From contig NZ_JIBO01000006.1 in NCBI RefSeq assembly GCF_000688655.1, positions 320,665 through 337,818 on the forward strand: a stretch of 17,154 bases of DNA, in the 5' to 3' direction. The position numbers were made by a program, and so were the translations under genes. Positions 1 through 6,637 of this stretch are shown here, piece by piece; the stretch's first letter is position 1; each line of letters starts with the position of its first letter. Below the pieces are notes generated by a model that worked only from the letters and a program-made list of their open reading frames with translations, did not search any database and was not told the DNA's origin. This stretch comes from Lonsdalea quercina subsp. quercina. GTDB lineage: Bacteria > Pseudomonadota > Gammaproteobacteria > Enterobacterales > Enterobacteriaceae.

Positions 1-278
1 CCTTATTCCCTGAATGCGTTCACCATTATGAGGCATCGCCTCTGTTACCCTCGCGCTCGCCGTATCGAAAACTGTTCAACCTGCCCAGTCATACTGTTGT
101 TAACAGCGGCAAACCACTCACGTCATTTTCCTCGCGGCGACCTTGAGATATCCGTCCTGCCCACGGCCTAACGCGCAGGTCATCCCGGCGACACTCCCAC
201 GTTGCCACCCGCAATTTTTCAAGCAGGCATGATTTATGCATCTATCGTTGAATACAGACACAGTGAGAGAGTGCCTTA
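1..278. other. Intergenic leader upstream of the ABC ATPase gene
   Basis: No credible gene was found on either strand. Frame 1 is open from the window edge to a TAA near 171, but the translation has no recognisable pattern. Two small inverted repeats are visible: GAGGC/GCCTC (30-34 and 38-42) and CTGTT/AACAG (94-98 and 102-106). Neither is followed by a T-tract, so neither is a convincing terminator. The stretch presumably holds the promoter of the downstream ATPase gene, but no good -35/-10 pair stands out. Confidence 0.5.
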
Positions 279-1373
279 ATGAAAAACTTTGTCAGCTTCA
301 AAAATATTCAAAAAACCTACGATGGCGATCGTCTGGTCGTCAAGAACCTGAATCTGGATATCCAGGAAGGCGAATTTCTGACGATGCTTGGCCCGTCCGG
401 CTCGGGTAAAACCACCAGTTTGATGATGCTGGCCGGGTTCGAAACCCCGACGCAGGGAGAGATACTGCTGCGCGATACCCCGTTGCATAATCAGCCTGCG
501 CACCAACGCGGCATCGGCATGGTATTTCAAAATTACGCCCTGTTTCCGCATATGACCGTAGCGGAAAACCTGGCCTTTCCCCTCTCTATCCGCCGCCTGA
601 ATCGCAGTGACATCAAAGAGAAGGTCGACCGCGTTCTGGACCGCGTCAAATTGACCACGCTGGCCGACCGCTATCCGGCGCAGATGTCCGGCGGACAACA
701 GCAGCGCGTGGCGCTGGCGCGCGCGTTGGTGTTTGAGCCGCGTTTAGTGCTGATGGATGAACCGCTAGGGGCGCTCGATAAACAGCTGCGTGAACATATG
801 CAATTGGAGATTAAAGAGCTGCATCGCGCATTGGAGCTGACGGTGGTTTATGTGACTCACGATCAGAGCGAAGCGATGACGATGTCCGACCGGGTGGCGG
901 TATTTAATGACGGCATCATCCAGCAGATGGACAGCCCCAACGATATCTACGAACGTCCGCAAAATGCGTTCGTGGCGCAGTTTATCGGCGAGAACAACAC
1001 GCTGATCGGCACGCAGTCAGGCAGCGATGGCGACTATTACAACGTGACGCTGGGTGATGGCACCGTGTTGAAAGCGCTGAAGGTCCGCCCCAGCTCTCCC
1101 GGCAAAACGGTTTCGCTGTGTATCCGTCCGGAAAGGGTCAAAATCAACGCCGAACATCTACAACCCGGCGCGCAGCAGGTGAATGCGCGTATCAGTCAGT
1201 TTATCTATCTGGGCGATCACGTACGGATGATGACCGACGTCGCGGGGCAATCTCAATTTATGGTGAAACTACCGGCGAGCGATGTGGATCCGTCCTGGAA
1301 GGTCGGCACGGGGGTAAAACTGTCCTGGATGCCAGAAAATCTGCGCGCATTGGATGTGATCACGACACATTGA
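279..1373 (+). CDS. ABC transporter ATP-binding protein, PotA/spermidine-putrescine type
   Basis: This 364-residue protein is the energising subunit of an ABC importer and is expected to act as a dimer on the cytoplasmic face of the inner membrane. Seen: Walker A GPSGSGKTT (38-46), Q-loop Q84, signature MSGGQ (136-140), Walker B LVLMDE (156-161), D-loop GALD (164-167) and H-loop H194. A C-terminal extension (about 240-360) has the length and position of the TOBE domain that marks the PotA/MalK/FbpC group. Such subunits usually serve polyamine, iron or sugar importers. The polyamine guess rests on overall resemblance to PotA/YdcT only. The start has GAGAG nine bases upstream. No permease or binding-protein gene lies within 278 bases upstream, and the next gene is convergent, so it is an orphan here or the last gene of a broken-up locus. 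ATPase identity is near certain; substrate unknown. Confidence 0.93.
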   Translation: MKNFVSFKNIQKTYDGDRLVVKNLNLDIQEGEFLTMLGPSGSGKTTSLMMLAGFETPTQGEILLRDTPLHNQPAHQRGIGMVFQNYALFPHMTVAENLAFPLSIRRLNRSDIKEKVDRVLDRVKLTTLADRYPAQMSGGQQQRVALARALVFEPRLVLMDEPLGALDKQLREHMQLEIKELHRALELTVVYVTHDQSEAMTMSDRVAVFNDGIIQQMDSPNDIYERPQNAFVAQFIGENNTLIGTQSGSDGDYYNVTLGDGTVLKALKVRPSSPGKTVSLCIRPERVKINAEHLQPGAQQVNARISQFIYLGDHVRMMTDVAGQSQFMVKLPASDVDPSWKVGTGVKLSWMPENLRALDVITTH

Positions 1374-1377
1374 TTTC

Positions 1378-1437
1378 CGCCAGCGACACCTCGAAAACTC
1401 ACTTGAGTTAAGGCAGTCAGGCTGGCGTGGCTCTTTT
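1378..1437 (+). terminator. Possible terminator of the ABC ATPase gene
   Basis: CGCCAGC (1378-1384) can pair with GCTGGCG (1421-1427). The loop carries a smaller perfect hairpin, AACTCA/TGAGTT (1396-1401 and 1404-1409). A run of five T follows at about 1433-1437. The outer loop is long and the T-run is short and displaced, so this is a weak candidate. Confidence 0.3.
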
Positions 1438-1548
1438 TCTCGCCAGTCCGACGCGACATTTGTGGACGTGTCCCCATCAATCATGTTGCTCATGCTGTCT
1501 CGCCAGCCGGGTGAGCACTCCGCCGCCTTACCATCATCCTCCGGGCAT

Positions 1549-1572
1549 AAAAAAGGGCGGCTTACGCCGCCC
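1549..1572 (-). terminator. Rho-independent terminator of yiaY
   Basis: Read on the minus strand, GGGCGGC (1572-1566), a four-base loop and GCCGCCC (1561-1555) form a perfect GC-rich 7-bp stem, followed directly by six T (1554-1549). It lies about 22 bases past the yiaY stop. This is a textbook intrinsic terminator. Confidence 0.9.
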
Positions 1573-1594
1573 ACATGAGGGTATGAAACCTGGA

Positions 1595-2743
1595 TTACAT
1601 CGCGGCCGCAAAGATAGATACGATGTCAGCGTGCGTACCTTGTCTTGGGTTGGTCAGGCTGCAGGCATCCTTCAGGGCGTTGTCGGCGAGCGTGTTGAAG
1701 TCTTCTTCTTTTACGCCCAGTTCTTTCAAACCGGTTGGAATGCCAATGTCGTTGGACAGCCTGACGATAGCGGCAATCGCCGCCTCGGCCGCCTCGGCGT
1801 CGCTTAAGGTAGCCACGTCAACGCCCAGAGCTTTCGCCACATCTTTCAGGCGAGCGGCGGCAACAGCGGCGTTATAGCGCACAACGTGCGGCAGCAGGAC
1901 GGCGTTGCAGACGCCGTGCGGCAGGTTGTAGAAACCGCCCAACTGGTGAGCCATCGCATGCACATAACCCAGAGACGCGTTGTTGAAGGCCATCCCCGCC
2001 ATAAACTGCGCGTACGCCATTTGTTCACGCGCTTCCATATTTTTACCGTCGTGTACCGCATTGCTCAAATGGTCGCGAATCAGCTCAATCGCTTTGATCG
2101 CGACGGCATCCGTGATGGGATCTGCGGCGGTTGATACGTAAGCTTCGATCGCATGCGTTAATGCATCCATACCTGTTGCCGCCGTTAATGACGCCGGCAT
2201 ACCGACCATCAATGCCGGATCGTTAATAGACATGAGAGGAGTGACGTTCTGATCGACGATAGCCATTTTCACGTGGCGAACTTCATCAGTGATGATGCAG
2301 AAGCGCGTCATTTCAGATGCCGTCCCCGCCGTCGTGTTGATGCCGAACAGCGCCAGCTGCGGACAATGTGATTGATCAACCCCTTCGTAATCTGCAATCT
2401 GGCCACCGTTGGTCGCCAGCAACGCAATCCCTTTCGCACAGTCATGTGACGAGCCGCCGCCCAAGGAAACAATGCAGTCACAGTCGTTGGACTTCAGCAA
2501 GTTCAGTCCTTCATCCACGTTTTTGACCGTCGGATTAGGTTGCACGCCATCATAAACAGCACTGAAAACCTGATGTTCACTCAGCAAGGCCTGCACCGTG
2601 GCGACCACGCCGATTTTGTTCAATACGCTATCAGTCACAATCAGCGCGCGCTTGAAGCCCTGCGCCTGAATCTGCCGTGCCGCTTCCTGTAAAGATCCTT
2701 CGCCCATCAGGTTTACTGCCGGAATATAAAATGCGCTACTCAT
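1595..2743 (-). CDS. yiaY: Iron-dependent (group III) alcohol dehydrogenase, YiaY family
   Basis: This 382-residue cytoplasmic NAD(P)-dependent oxidoreductase belongs to the FucO/YiaY/AdhB family, which interconverts alcohols and aldehydes at a divalent iron centre. Seen (numbered from the MSSAFYIP start): dinucleotide-binding GGGSSHD (95-101), and metal ligands D193 and H197 in [10 protein letters not shown] plus H262 and H276, spaced as in FucO, with H266 nearby. The sequence resembles E. coli YiaY almost end to end, including a near-identical [18 protein letters not shown] block. E. coli YiaY has been described as an L-threonine dehydrogenase; other family members use ethanol, propanediol or butanol, so the substrate is uncertain. 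An in-frame ATG exists six codons upstream (2761). The start at 2743 is preferred because it matches the family N-terminus and has GGTG about seven bases upstream. It is a single-gene unit with its own terminator and a candidate FNR-controlled promoter. Confidence 0.93.
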   Translation of the reverse strand: MSSAFYIPAVNLMGEGSLQEAARQIQAQGFKRALIVTDSVLNKIGVVATVQALLSEHQVFSAVYDGVQPNPTVKNVDEGLNLLKSNDCDCIVSLGGGSSHDCAKGIALLATNGGQIADYEGVDQSHCPQLALFGINTTAGTASEMTRFCIITDEVRHVKMAIVDQNVTPLMSINDPALMVGMPASLTAATGMDALTHAIEAYVSTAADPITDAVAIKAIELIRDHLSNAVHDGKNMEAREQMAYAQFMAGMAFNNASLGYVHAMAHQLGGFYNLPHGVCNAVLLPHVVRYNAAVAAARLKDVAKALGVDVATLSDAEAAEAAIAAIVRLSNDIGIPTGLKELGVKEEDFNTLADNALKDACSLTNPRQGTHADIVSIFAAAM

Positions 2744-2786
2744 TTTTTTCACCATATCCATTGATTTTAAATGTTAACTGGCTGCA

Positions 2787-2828
2787 ATCCTACCACCGAG
2801 GTATGCGGGTTAAATTGATTTAAAACAA
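2787..2828 (-). promoter_or_regulatory. Candidate FNR-activated (class II) promoter of yiaY
   Basis: TTGAT-N4-AACAA at 2815-2828 (plus-strand reading) matches the FNR consensus TTGAT-N4-ATCAA at 9 of 10 positions. On the minus strand an extended -10 element, TGG followed by TAGGAT (hexamer 2792-2787), lies downstream. If transcription starts at 2780, the FNR box is centred at -41.5, the exact class II position. The 5' UTR would then be about 37 bases. Anaerobic activation would suit a fermentative alcohol dehydrogenase. The site and spacing are seen; FNR binding is inferred. Confidence 0.45.
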
Positions 2829-3097
2829 CTTAAACGGACGGGTTATATCGCAATTGAGCAGAACACCCCTTAAAAACATCAATGATTTACGTGATTATGT
2901 TAATGAAATGATAAACATTTTCGAATCACAAGGGATATCGAAAAAAGTCAGAATGCCGCCGAGAACCGTTAGCTGGCGCGGGGTGAAGGATACCTTATAG
3001 CTTAAATAATTATTTTAATAAAAATAAATATTAAATTTAAGTAACAAAACAAAATAAGGGTGGCGACAGGGATATAAAAGAGAAATATATGGATGAC
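2829..3097. other. AT-rich intergenic stretch between yiaY and the octamer repeat
   Basis: No gene is supported here. From about 3000 to 3060 the DNA is nearly pure A/T. Just before the repeat array, TATAAA (3073-3078) resembles a plus-strand -10, but no matching -35 is present. It would direct transcription into the tandem repeat. Confidence 0.4.
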
Positions 3098-3193
3098 GGA
3101 AAGCAGGAAAGCAGGAAAGCAGGAAAGCAGGAAAGCAGGAAAGCAGGAAAGCAGGAAAGCAGGAAAGCAGGAAAGCAGGAAAGCAGGAAAGCA
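3098..3193. repeat. Tandem octamer repeat, 12 perfect copies of GGAAAGCA
   Basis: Twelve uninterrupted, identical 8-bp units fill 3098-3193, followed by one extra G. It lies between the stop of yeaQ/glsB and the promoter region of yiaY. The unit contains no stop codon in any of the six frames and its length is not a multiple of three, so copy changes would shift any reading frame running through it. Plus-strand frames read as cycles of ESRKAGKQ and minus-strand frames as cycles of FPAFLLSC. Perfect copy identity suggests recent slipped-strand expansion. Confidence 0.97.
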
Positions 3194-3204
3194 GATTTTT
3201 TCAC

Positions 3205-3228
3205 GTCCGCACCCCATCGGATGCGGAC
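3205..3228. repeat. Hairpin downstream of yeaQ/glsB
   Basis: GTCCGCA (3205-3211) and TGCGGAC (3222-3228) form a perfect 7-bp stem with a 10-base loop, 16 bases past the glsB stop. On the minus strand it is followed by A rather than T, so it lacks the hallmark of an intrinsic terminator. It may still protect the 3' end of the glsB transcript. Confidence 0.5.
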
Positions 3229-3243
3229 TGGGAGCGCTAAAAG

Positions 3244-3492
3244 CTAACTGCGAATTTTACGATAGATCCAAAGCACCACCAGAGAACCAATAACGGCCAC
3301 GATAAAACTGCCAAAGTTGAAACCGTCTACGCGGCCATAGCCGAAGAAGGTACTGATATACCCGCCAACAACCGCACCAATGACGCCCAACAGAACCGTC
3401 ATGAAGAAACCGCCGCCATCATTCCCCGGCATGATCCACTTGGCGAGGATACCCGCGATCAAACCGAAGATAACCCATGAAAGAATGCCCAT
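3244..3492 (-). CDS. yeaQ: GlsB/YeaQ/YmgE-family small stress membrane protein
   Basis: This 82-residue, strongly hydrophobic inner-membrane protein has three predicted membrane segments (about 4-21, 29-50 and 60-77) and glycine-rich turns. The last carries the conserved short basic tail YRKIRS. The sequence is close to E. coli YeaQ throughout, including GLIAGILAKWIMPG and the VDGFNFGSF block. The family is called transglycosylase-associated or GlsB because of links to stress and acid tolerance; no enzymatic function is established. The start is well supported by GAGGTAGGT directly upstream of the ATG. It stands alone between the divergent acyltransferase gene and the octamer repeat. Confidence 0.93.
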   Translation of the reverse strand: MGILSWVIFGLIAGILAKWIMPGNDGGGFFMTVLLGVIGAVVGGYISTFFGYGRVDGFNFGSFIVAVIGSLVVLWIYRKIRS

Positions 3493-3529
3493 ACCTACCT
3501 CATCTAGTTAGTGACTGAACTGTTTGCCC

Positions 3530-3565
3530 ATTATATGGCTCGCAGCTTAATGGTTTATCAACCAT
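3530..3565 (-). promoter_or_regulatory. Candidate glsB promoter with an inverted repeat over the -35 region
   Basis: On the minus strand a perfect TATAAT lies at 3535-3530, giving a start near 3523 and a leader of about 30 bases. No good -35 hexamer is found 16-18 bases upstream. Instead a perfect inverted repeat ATGGTT-N4-AACCAT occupies 3550-3565. A strong -10 with a poor -35 would fit an RpoS-type or activator-dependent promoter, and the palindrome could be an operator. Confidence 0.4.
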
Positions 3566-3942
3566 CGCAATTCGAAACCGAGGTTAAGTATAGTCAAAAT
3601 TCCACGTTACATCTCTCACTGAATTCGACTGCTTGTTTGTTGACCTCTCGCTGTTTTTAACTAACTTCGCGTCCCTGTAACAGGCGGAGAACGTCGTATC
3701 GCATCACAAAAAAACGACTAGACCGGAATGCCTTTTTATTAGTTAATAGCTTTCTCACGGTTAGGCGCCATTCATCTGCGATAACCCTTTAGCTATAACG
3801 TCTCAACTACGGTGACGGGGATGCTTAGCGTTGTATCCAAAGCATTTATCACCCGATTCCTAGATATATTTCCGCGTTTTTTTCCTAAACTGAGATAATT
3901 GTACTGTTTAAACCCTGGCAGCCACGCATACGGAGGATAGAG
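3566..3942. other. Intergenic region between glsB and the acyltransferase gene
   Basis: No gene is supported on either strand. A minus-strand reading frame at 3793-4134 has no family resemblance and overlaps the acyltransferase. Two weak plus-strand signals were noted: TTGACC near 3640 without a proper -10, and GATAAT (3894-3899) without a proper -35, which would start transcription about 37 bases before the acyltransferase ATG. CCTGT-A-ACAGG near 3674 is a short palindrome. Confidence 0.4.
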
Positions 3943-5214
3943 ATGAAAGTCAGTAGAGAGAGGTTTATCGGACTTGAATGGCTCCGTTTCCTGCTGGGAT
4001 GTTACGTCATGGTCTACCATACGCTGCACGTTTATCCTCAGCGGTTCAACATCCCGTTTCTGGATGAATTGACCAGTATGGGGTTCTTTGCGACGAGCAC
4101 TTTCTTCGTGTTGTCCGGGTTCTTGCTCGCCCACGTGTATATCCGGGACGGTCAGCTACGTGAACCAGCCCGACGATTTATGGCCAAGCGTCTGTTCAAT
4201 CTCTACCCCATTCACATCATTGGCCTGGTCAGCTCGATCCTGGTCGTCATGTTGATGCAATGGCTGGCAATACCGCCGGAAGGCCAGGTCGCCAGCGCGC
4301 GGTTCGTGATATATGACAGTAATCAACCTGGCGTCGACCCGGCCACGCTGCGTCACTATATGGATAACGTCCAGCTCACGTTCAACAGCCTGCTGCAACT
4401 GTTGTTGCTACAGGCGTGGAACCCTTATTTTCTGACCTTTAACGCGCCATTGTGGTCGCTATCCACCCTGTTCTTCTTCTATCTGCTGTTTCCGCTGCTG
4501 GCGCCCCGGCTGATGAATAGCCGCTATCCGCGCCGTTGGCTGGCGTTCATCTTCGTACTCTATCTGGTGCCCGCGGTATGGGTGGTCTGGCACAAACTGT
4601 ACGGCATGCCGTATACCGGTCTGTTGCAACGCGGTCCCATTTTCCGGCTGCCCGAGTTTCTGGCGGGGATTCTCGGTTATGCGATTTTCCGACAGTACAA
4701 AGACGGCGTCGTCCCTGCGCTGACAGCGCGTCAGCGCAGAGGGCTGGTGGCCTTTATTGTGGTCTGTTTCATCATCGCCACCGCTCTATTTACCCGTGGA
4801 AGAGCGCACTGGTACTTCCTGCTGCACAACGGTCTTTTACTGCCTTCGCAGGTCCTGCTAGTCTGTCTGTCGGCGCAAGCCCGCGACCCCAGCAGCGAGA
4901 TGATCAGGAAATGGTCCCCGCGACTGGGCGCCGCGTCGTTGTCTATCTTTGCGCTGCATGTGCCATTATTTAATCTTTACCGCACGCTTGAGCAGTTGGT
5001 CCGGGCCAATCCCATGACCTGCTTCACCAATTGGTCTCAGTGCGTTGTTACGGCGGGTCAAGTACAGCTTTCAATGACCGGTTACGGCATTTTCCTATTA
5101 ACGACGGTCGCGCTGTGCGTCATATTTCAGGAACAGGTGGTAGTGCGGATACGTAACGCGCTGACGGACCGCTTTCTGAGCCGCCGACTCACAGAGTCGA
5201 GCAGCGCAGCTTGA
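3943..5214 (+). CDS. Membrane acyltransferase, acyltransferase 3 (AT3) family
   Basis: This 423-residue polytopic inner-membrane protein has about ten hydrophobic segments. AT3 proteins move acyl groups, usually acetyl or succinyl, across or onto extracytoplasmic sugars such as LPS, exopolysaccharide or periplasmic glucans. Seen: the family R-X10-H signature (R15 and H26 in the first segment), FFVLSGFLLA (54-63), and the mid-protein WSL element (171-173) followed by an aromatic run ending in P184. In many AT3 proteins WSL is followed three residues later by Glu; here that position is L176. The C-terminal tail is short and basic, with no SGNH esterase domain, so any partner would be separate. 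A strong GGAGG (3932-3936) sits six bases before the ATG. It is a single-gene unit with no polysaccharide genes beside it, so the acceptor is unknown. Confidence 0.88.
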   Translation: MKVSRERFIGLEWLRFLLGCYVMVYHTLHVYPQRFNIPFLDELTSMGFFATSTFFVLSGFLLAHVYIRDGQLREPARRFMAKRLFNLYPIHIIGLVSSILVVMLMQWLAIPPEGQVASARFVIYDSNQPGVDPATLRHYMDNVQLTFNSLLQLLLLQAWNPYFLTFNAPLWSLSTLFFFYLLFPLLAPRLMNSRYPRRWLAFIFVLYLVPAVWVVWHKLYGMPYTGLLQRGPIFRLPEFLAGILGYAIFRQYKDGVVPALTARQRRGLVAFIVVCFIIATALFTRGRAHWYFLLHNGLLLPSQVLLVCLSAQARDPSSEMIRKWSPRLGAASLSIFALHVPLFNLYRTLEQLVRANPMTCFTNWSQCVVTAGQVQLSMTGYGIFLLTTVALCVIFQEQVVVRIRNALTDRFLSRRLTESSSAA

Positions 5215-5223
5215 TCTTTTCGC

Positions 5224-5246
5224 CGTGGGAAGCGCGAGTTTCCCAC
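5224..5246 (+). terminator. Hairpin after the acyltransferase gene
   Basis: GTGGGAA (5225-5231) and TTCCCAC (5240-5246) form a perfect 7-bp stem with an 8-base loop, starting about 10 bases after the stop codon. There is no T-tract, so it could be a Rho-assisted or processing hairpin rather than a classic terminator. Confidence 0.45.
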
Positions 5247-5259
5247 ACGGTTATACCGG

Positions 5260-5292
5260 TAAATCGTTAATGACCTCGGTTATAACGATTTA
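5260..5292. repeat. Perfect 10-bp inverted repeat TAAATCGTTA / TAACGATTTA
   Basis: The arms lie at 5260-5269 and 5283-5292 around a 13-base spacer. The heptamer GGTTATA is also present as a direct repeat at 5249-5255 and 5279-5285, overlapping it. The AT-rich symmetrical sites upstream of the DUF481 gene look more like a protein-binding site than a terminator. Confidence 0.6.
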
Positions 5293-5320
5293 CATTCTAA
5301 TCGATACTCACTTATGCCTA

Positions 5321-5391
5321 GAGACACGACTCGTTTCCTGTTAATGTTTGCGGCACCGGTATCAACCGGTGTTCTAACGGCCGAGCGTCTC
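5321..5391 (+). promoter_or_regulatory. Structured leader of the DUF481 gene
   Basis: GAGAC (5321-5325) and CTCG (5330-5333) can pair with GTCTC (5387-5391) and CGAG (5382-5385). This encloses an inner perfect hairpin, CACCGGT (5354-5360), loop ATCA, ACCGGTG (5365-5371). No known riboswitch class is recognised. The pairing is direct from sequence; a regulatory role is inference. Confidence 0.4.
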
Positions 5392-5435
5392 AAGGACGTC
5401 TTTCCACATCAGTCACCCTTTGTTTATCTCACAAC

Positions 5436-6497
5436 ATGACATATTCCAAATTTGCACTATCCACTCTCGGCCTTTACGTCGGCCTGAGTGTCGCAGGTGT
5501 TTCCACCAGCTACGCCGCCGATACCCTCTGGCTGACCAATGGTGACAAAGTCACTGGACAAATTACCCTGCTGGACAGCGGCAAGCTGTTCATCAAAACG
5601 GACTATGCCGATACGCTGTCCGTTTCCTGGGATAAGGTTAAAACCTTTCAGACAGACCACGCGATGGTTATTCAGGGACATCGTTATGAAGAAGGTGTGC
5701 TCTACCCGGCCATCAAACCAGCGGAAACCCGCGGGATTGTGGTTCAGAAGCCTCTGAGCGACGGCGGCGTTCAGGCTGGAACGTCGAACGAAGGCACGCT
5801 TGCGCTAAGTGACATCAACTCTATGATCGTCCCTAAGCCGCTGGTGCAGGACCTCTCCTGGAAAGGCAACATCGATGCCAGCCTGTCGCATAAGAAAAGC
5901 TCGACGACGACCAACAATCACGATGTGGTGTTAAGCACTAAACTTCTGCACGGCACATGGCGTCATAACCTGGACGCTGGCTATCATATGGCCGAAGAAG
6001 ACGACGTAGACAGCACCAAGAACGTCGGGGGTGAATATGCGCTGGATAAATTCATCGACGAAAATTGGTTCTGGCAGGGCCGCTACCAATACAAACGCGA
6101 CTGGGTGGAAGAGATCAAAATCAGCCGCTCAATCGGTACCGGTCCGGGTTATCAGTTCTGGGATAATGATTTGGGCGCCTTCTCCATGACCGCATTGGTA
6201 AGCAGCCAGCAGTTCGTCTATCAGGAAGAAGGCCAGGACGACTTCTTCGCTGGGGCTTTGAAATGGGACTACAGCCGTTACTTCTCCGGGAAAAAAACAC
6301 AGCTCTTCACCACGGGCGAAGTCGGACGTTCCTTCGATGAAACGACCAAACTGTACTTCAAAGCCGGGGCGGGACTGCGTTATAAGCTTACCAACTGGTC
6401 TTCCGTGAGCATGCAGGTGGCTCGTAACCGCACGCAAAGCGTACAGGGCAATGTCAACGACACCCTGTACTCGCTAGGTCTGGGTGTCGGCTGGTAA
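5436..6497 (+). CDS. DUF481 (YdiY-like) outer-membrane beta-barrel protein
   Basis: This 353-residue exported protein has a Sec signal peptide at 1-27: charged N-terminus, hydrophobic stretch, and SYA before the likely cut, then ADTLWL. Residues about 29-75 form a small beta-rich domain (LWLTNGDKVTGQI). The rest (about 135-353) shows the alternating aromatic/polar pattern of a beta-barrel and ends in the outer-membrane hallmark GLGVGW, with a terminal Trp. The C-terminal part corresponds to the DUF481 family typified by E. coli YdiY; from memory that protein is about 250 residues, so this one has an extra N-terminal domain. Function of the family is not established; it is possibly salt- or pH-responsive. 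No clear Shine-Dalgarno precedes the ATG, which is unusual next to its structured leader. The start is chosen because it yields a complete signal peptide. Confidence 0.87.
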   Translation: MTYSKFALSTLGLYVGLSVAGVSTSYAADTLWLTNGDKVTGQITLLDSGKLFIKTDYADTLSVSWDKVKTFQTDHAMVIQGHRYEEGVLYPAIKPAETRGIVVQKPLSDGGVQAGTSNEGTLALSDINSMIVPKPLVQDLSWKGNIDASLSHKKSSTTTNNHDVVLSTKLLHGTWRHNLDAGYHMAEEDDVDSTKNVGGEYALDKFIDENWFWQGRYQYKRDWVEEIKISRSIGTGPGYQFWDNDLGAFSMTALVSSQQFVYQEEGQDDFFAGALKWDYSRYFSGKKTQLFTTGEVGRSFDETTKLYFKAGAGLRYKLTNWSSVSMQVARNRTQSVQGNVNDTLYSLGLGVGW

Positions 6498-6544
6498 TTC
6501 CGAGCGTGCTGCTGCATCGGTAGGCCCCCTTCTGCTACGGGCAT

Positions 6545-6580
6545 AAAAAACCATCGGCCTCGCGGTCGATGGTTTTTTTT
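6545..6580. terminator. Bidirectional intrinsic terminator between DUF481 gene and ABC operon
   Basis: A run of six A (6545-6550) precedes CCATCG (6551-6556). A small inner stem and TCGC loop follow, then CGATGG (6567-6572) and eight T (6573-6580). The stem works in both directions and lies between the two convergent units, about 48 bases after the DUF481 stop and 58 bases after the binding-protein stop. Confidence 0.93.
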
Positions 6581-6637
6581 GCGGCTCTCTCACCGCCGTT
6601 GCACCGCCGCATGTATACGCCGGGCAGCGTGGTCGCT

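Noticed and set aside
1..171. Open frame from the window edge as the end of an upstream gene
   Set aside because: The translation is rich in Arg, Cys and His with no coherent pattern, and alternative frames look equally random.
276..698. Minus-strand 140-residue frame over the first ABC gene
   Set aside because: It is antisense to the Walker A and signature regions of a clear ATPase and has no family resemblance.
2743..2761. Upstream ATG as the yiaY start
   Set aside because: It adds six residues not seen in the family and has no ribosome site, while the ATG at 2743 has one.
3098..3193. Tandem array considered as a CRISPR array
   Set aside because: Units are only 8 bp and contiguous, with no spacers, and no cas genes are nearby.
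3002..3217. Minus-strand 71-residue frame with FPAFLLSC repeats and a hydrophobic tail, resembling a membrane protein
   Set aside because: The repeats are simply the octamer array read in one frame, the tail is translated A/T-rich DNA, and no ribosome site precedes the ATG.
3205..3228. Hairpin after glsB considered as an intrinsic terminator
   Set aside because: On the glsB strand it is followed by six A instead of T, so it is kept only as a hairpin.
3793..4134. Minus-strand 113-codon frame upstream of and overlapping the acyltransferase
   Set aside because: It covers the acyltransferase ribosome site and first 64 codons in antisense, and has no similarity to known proteins.
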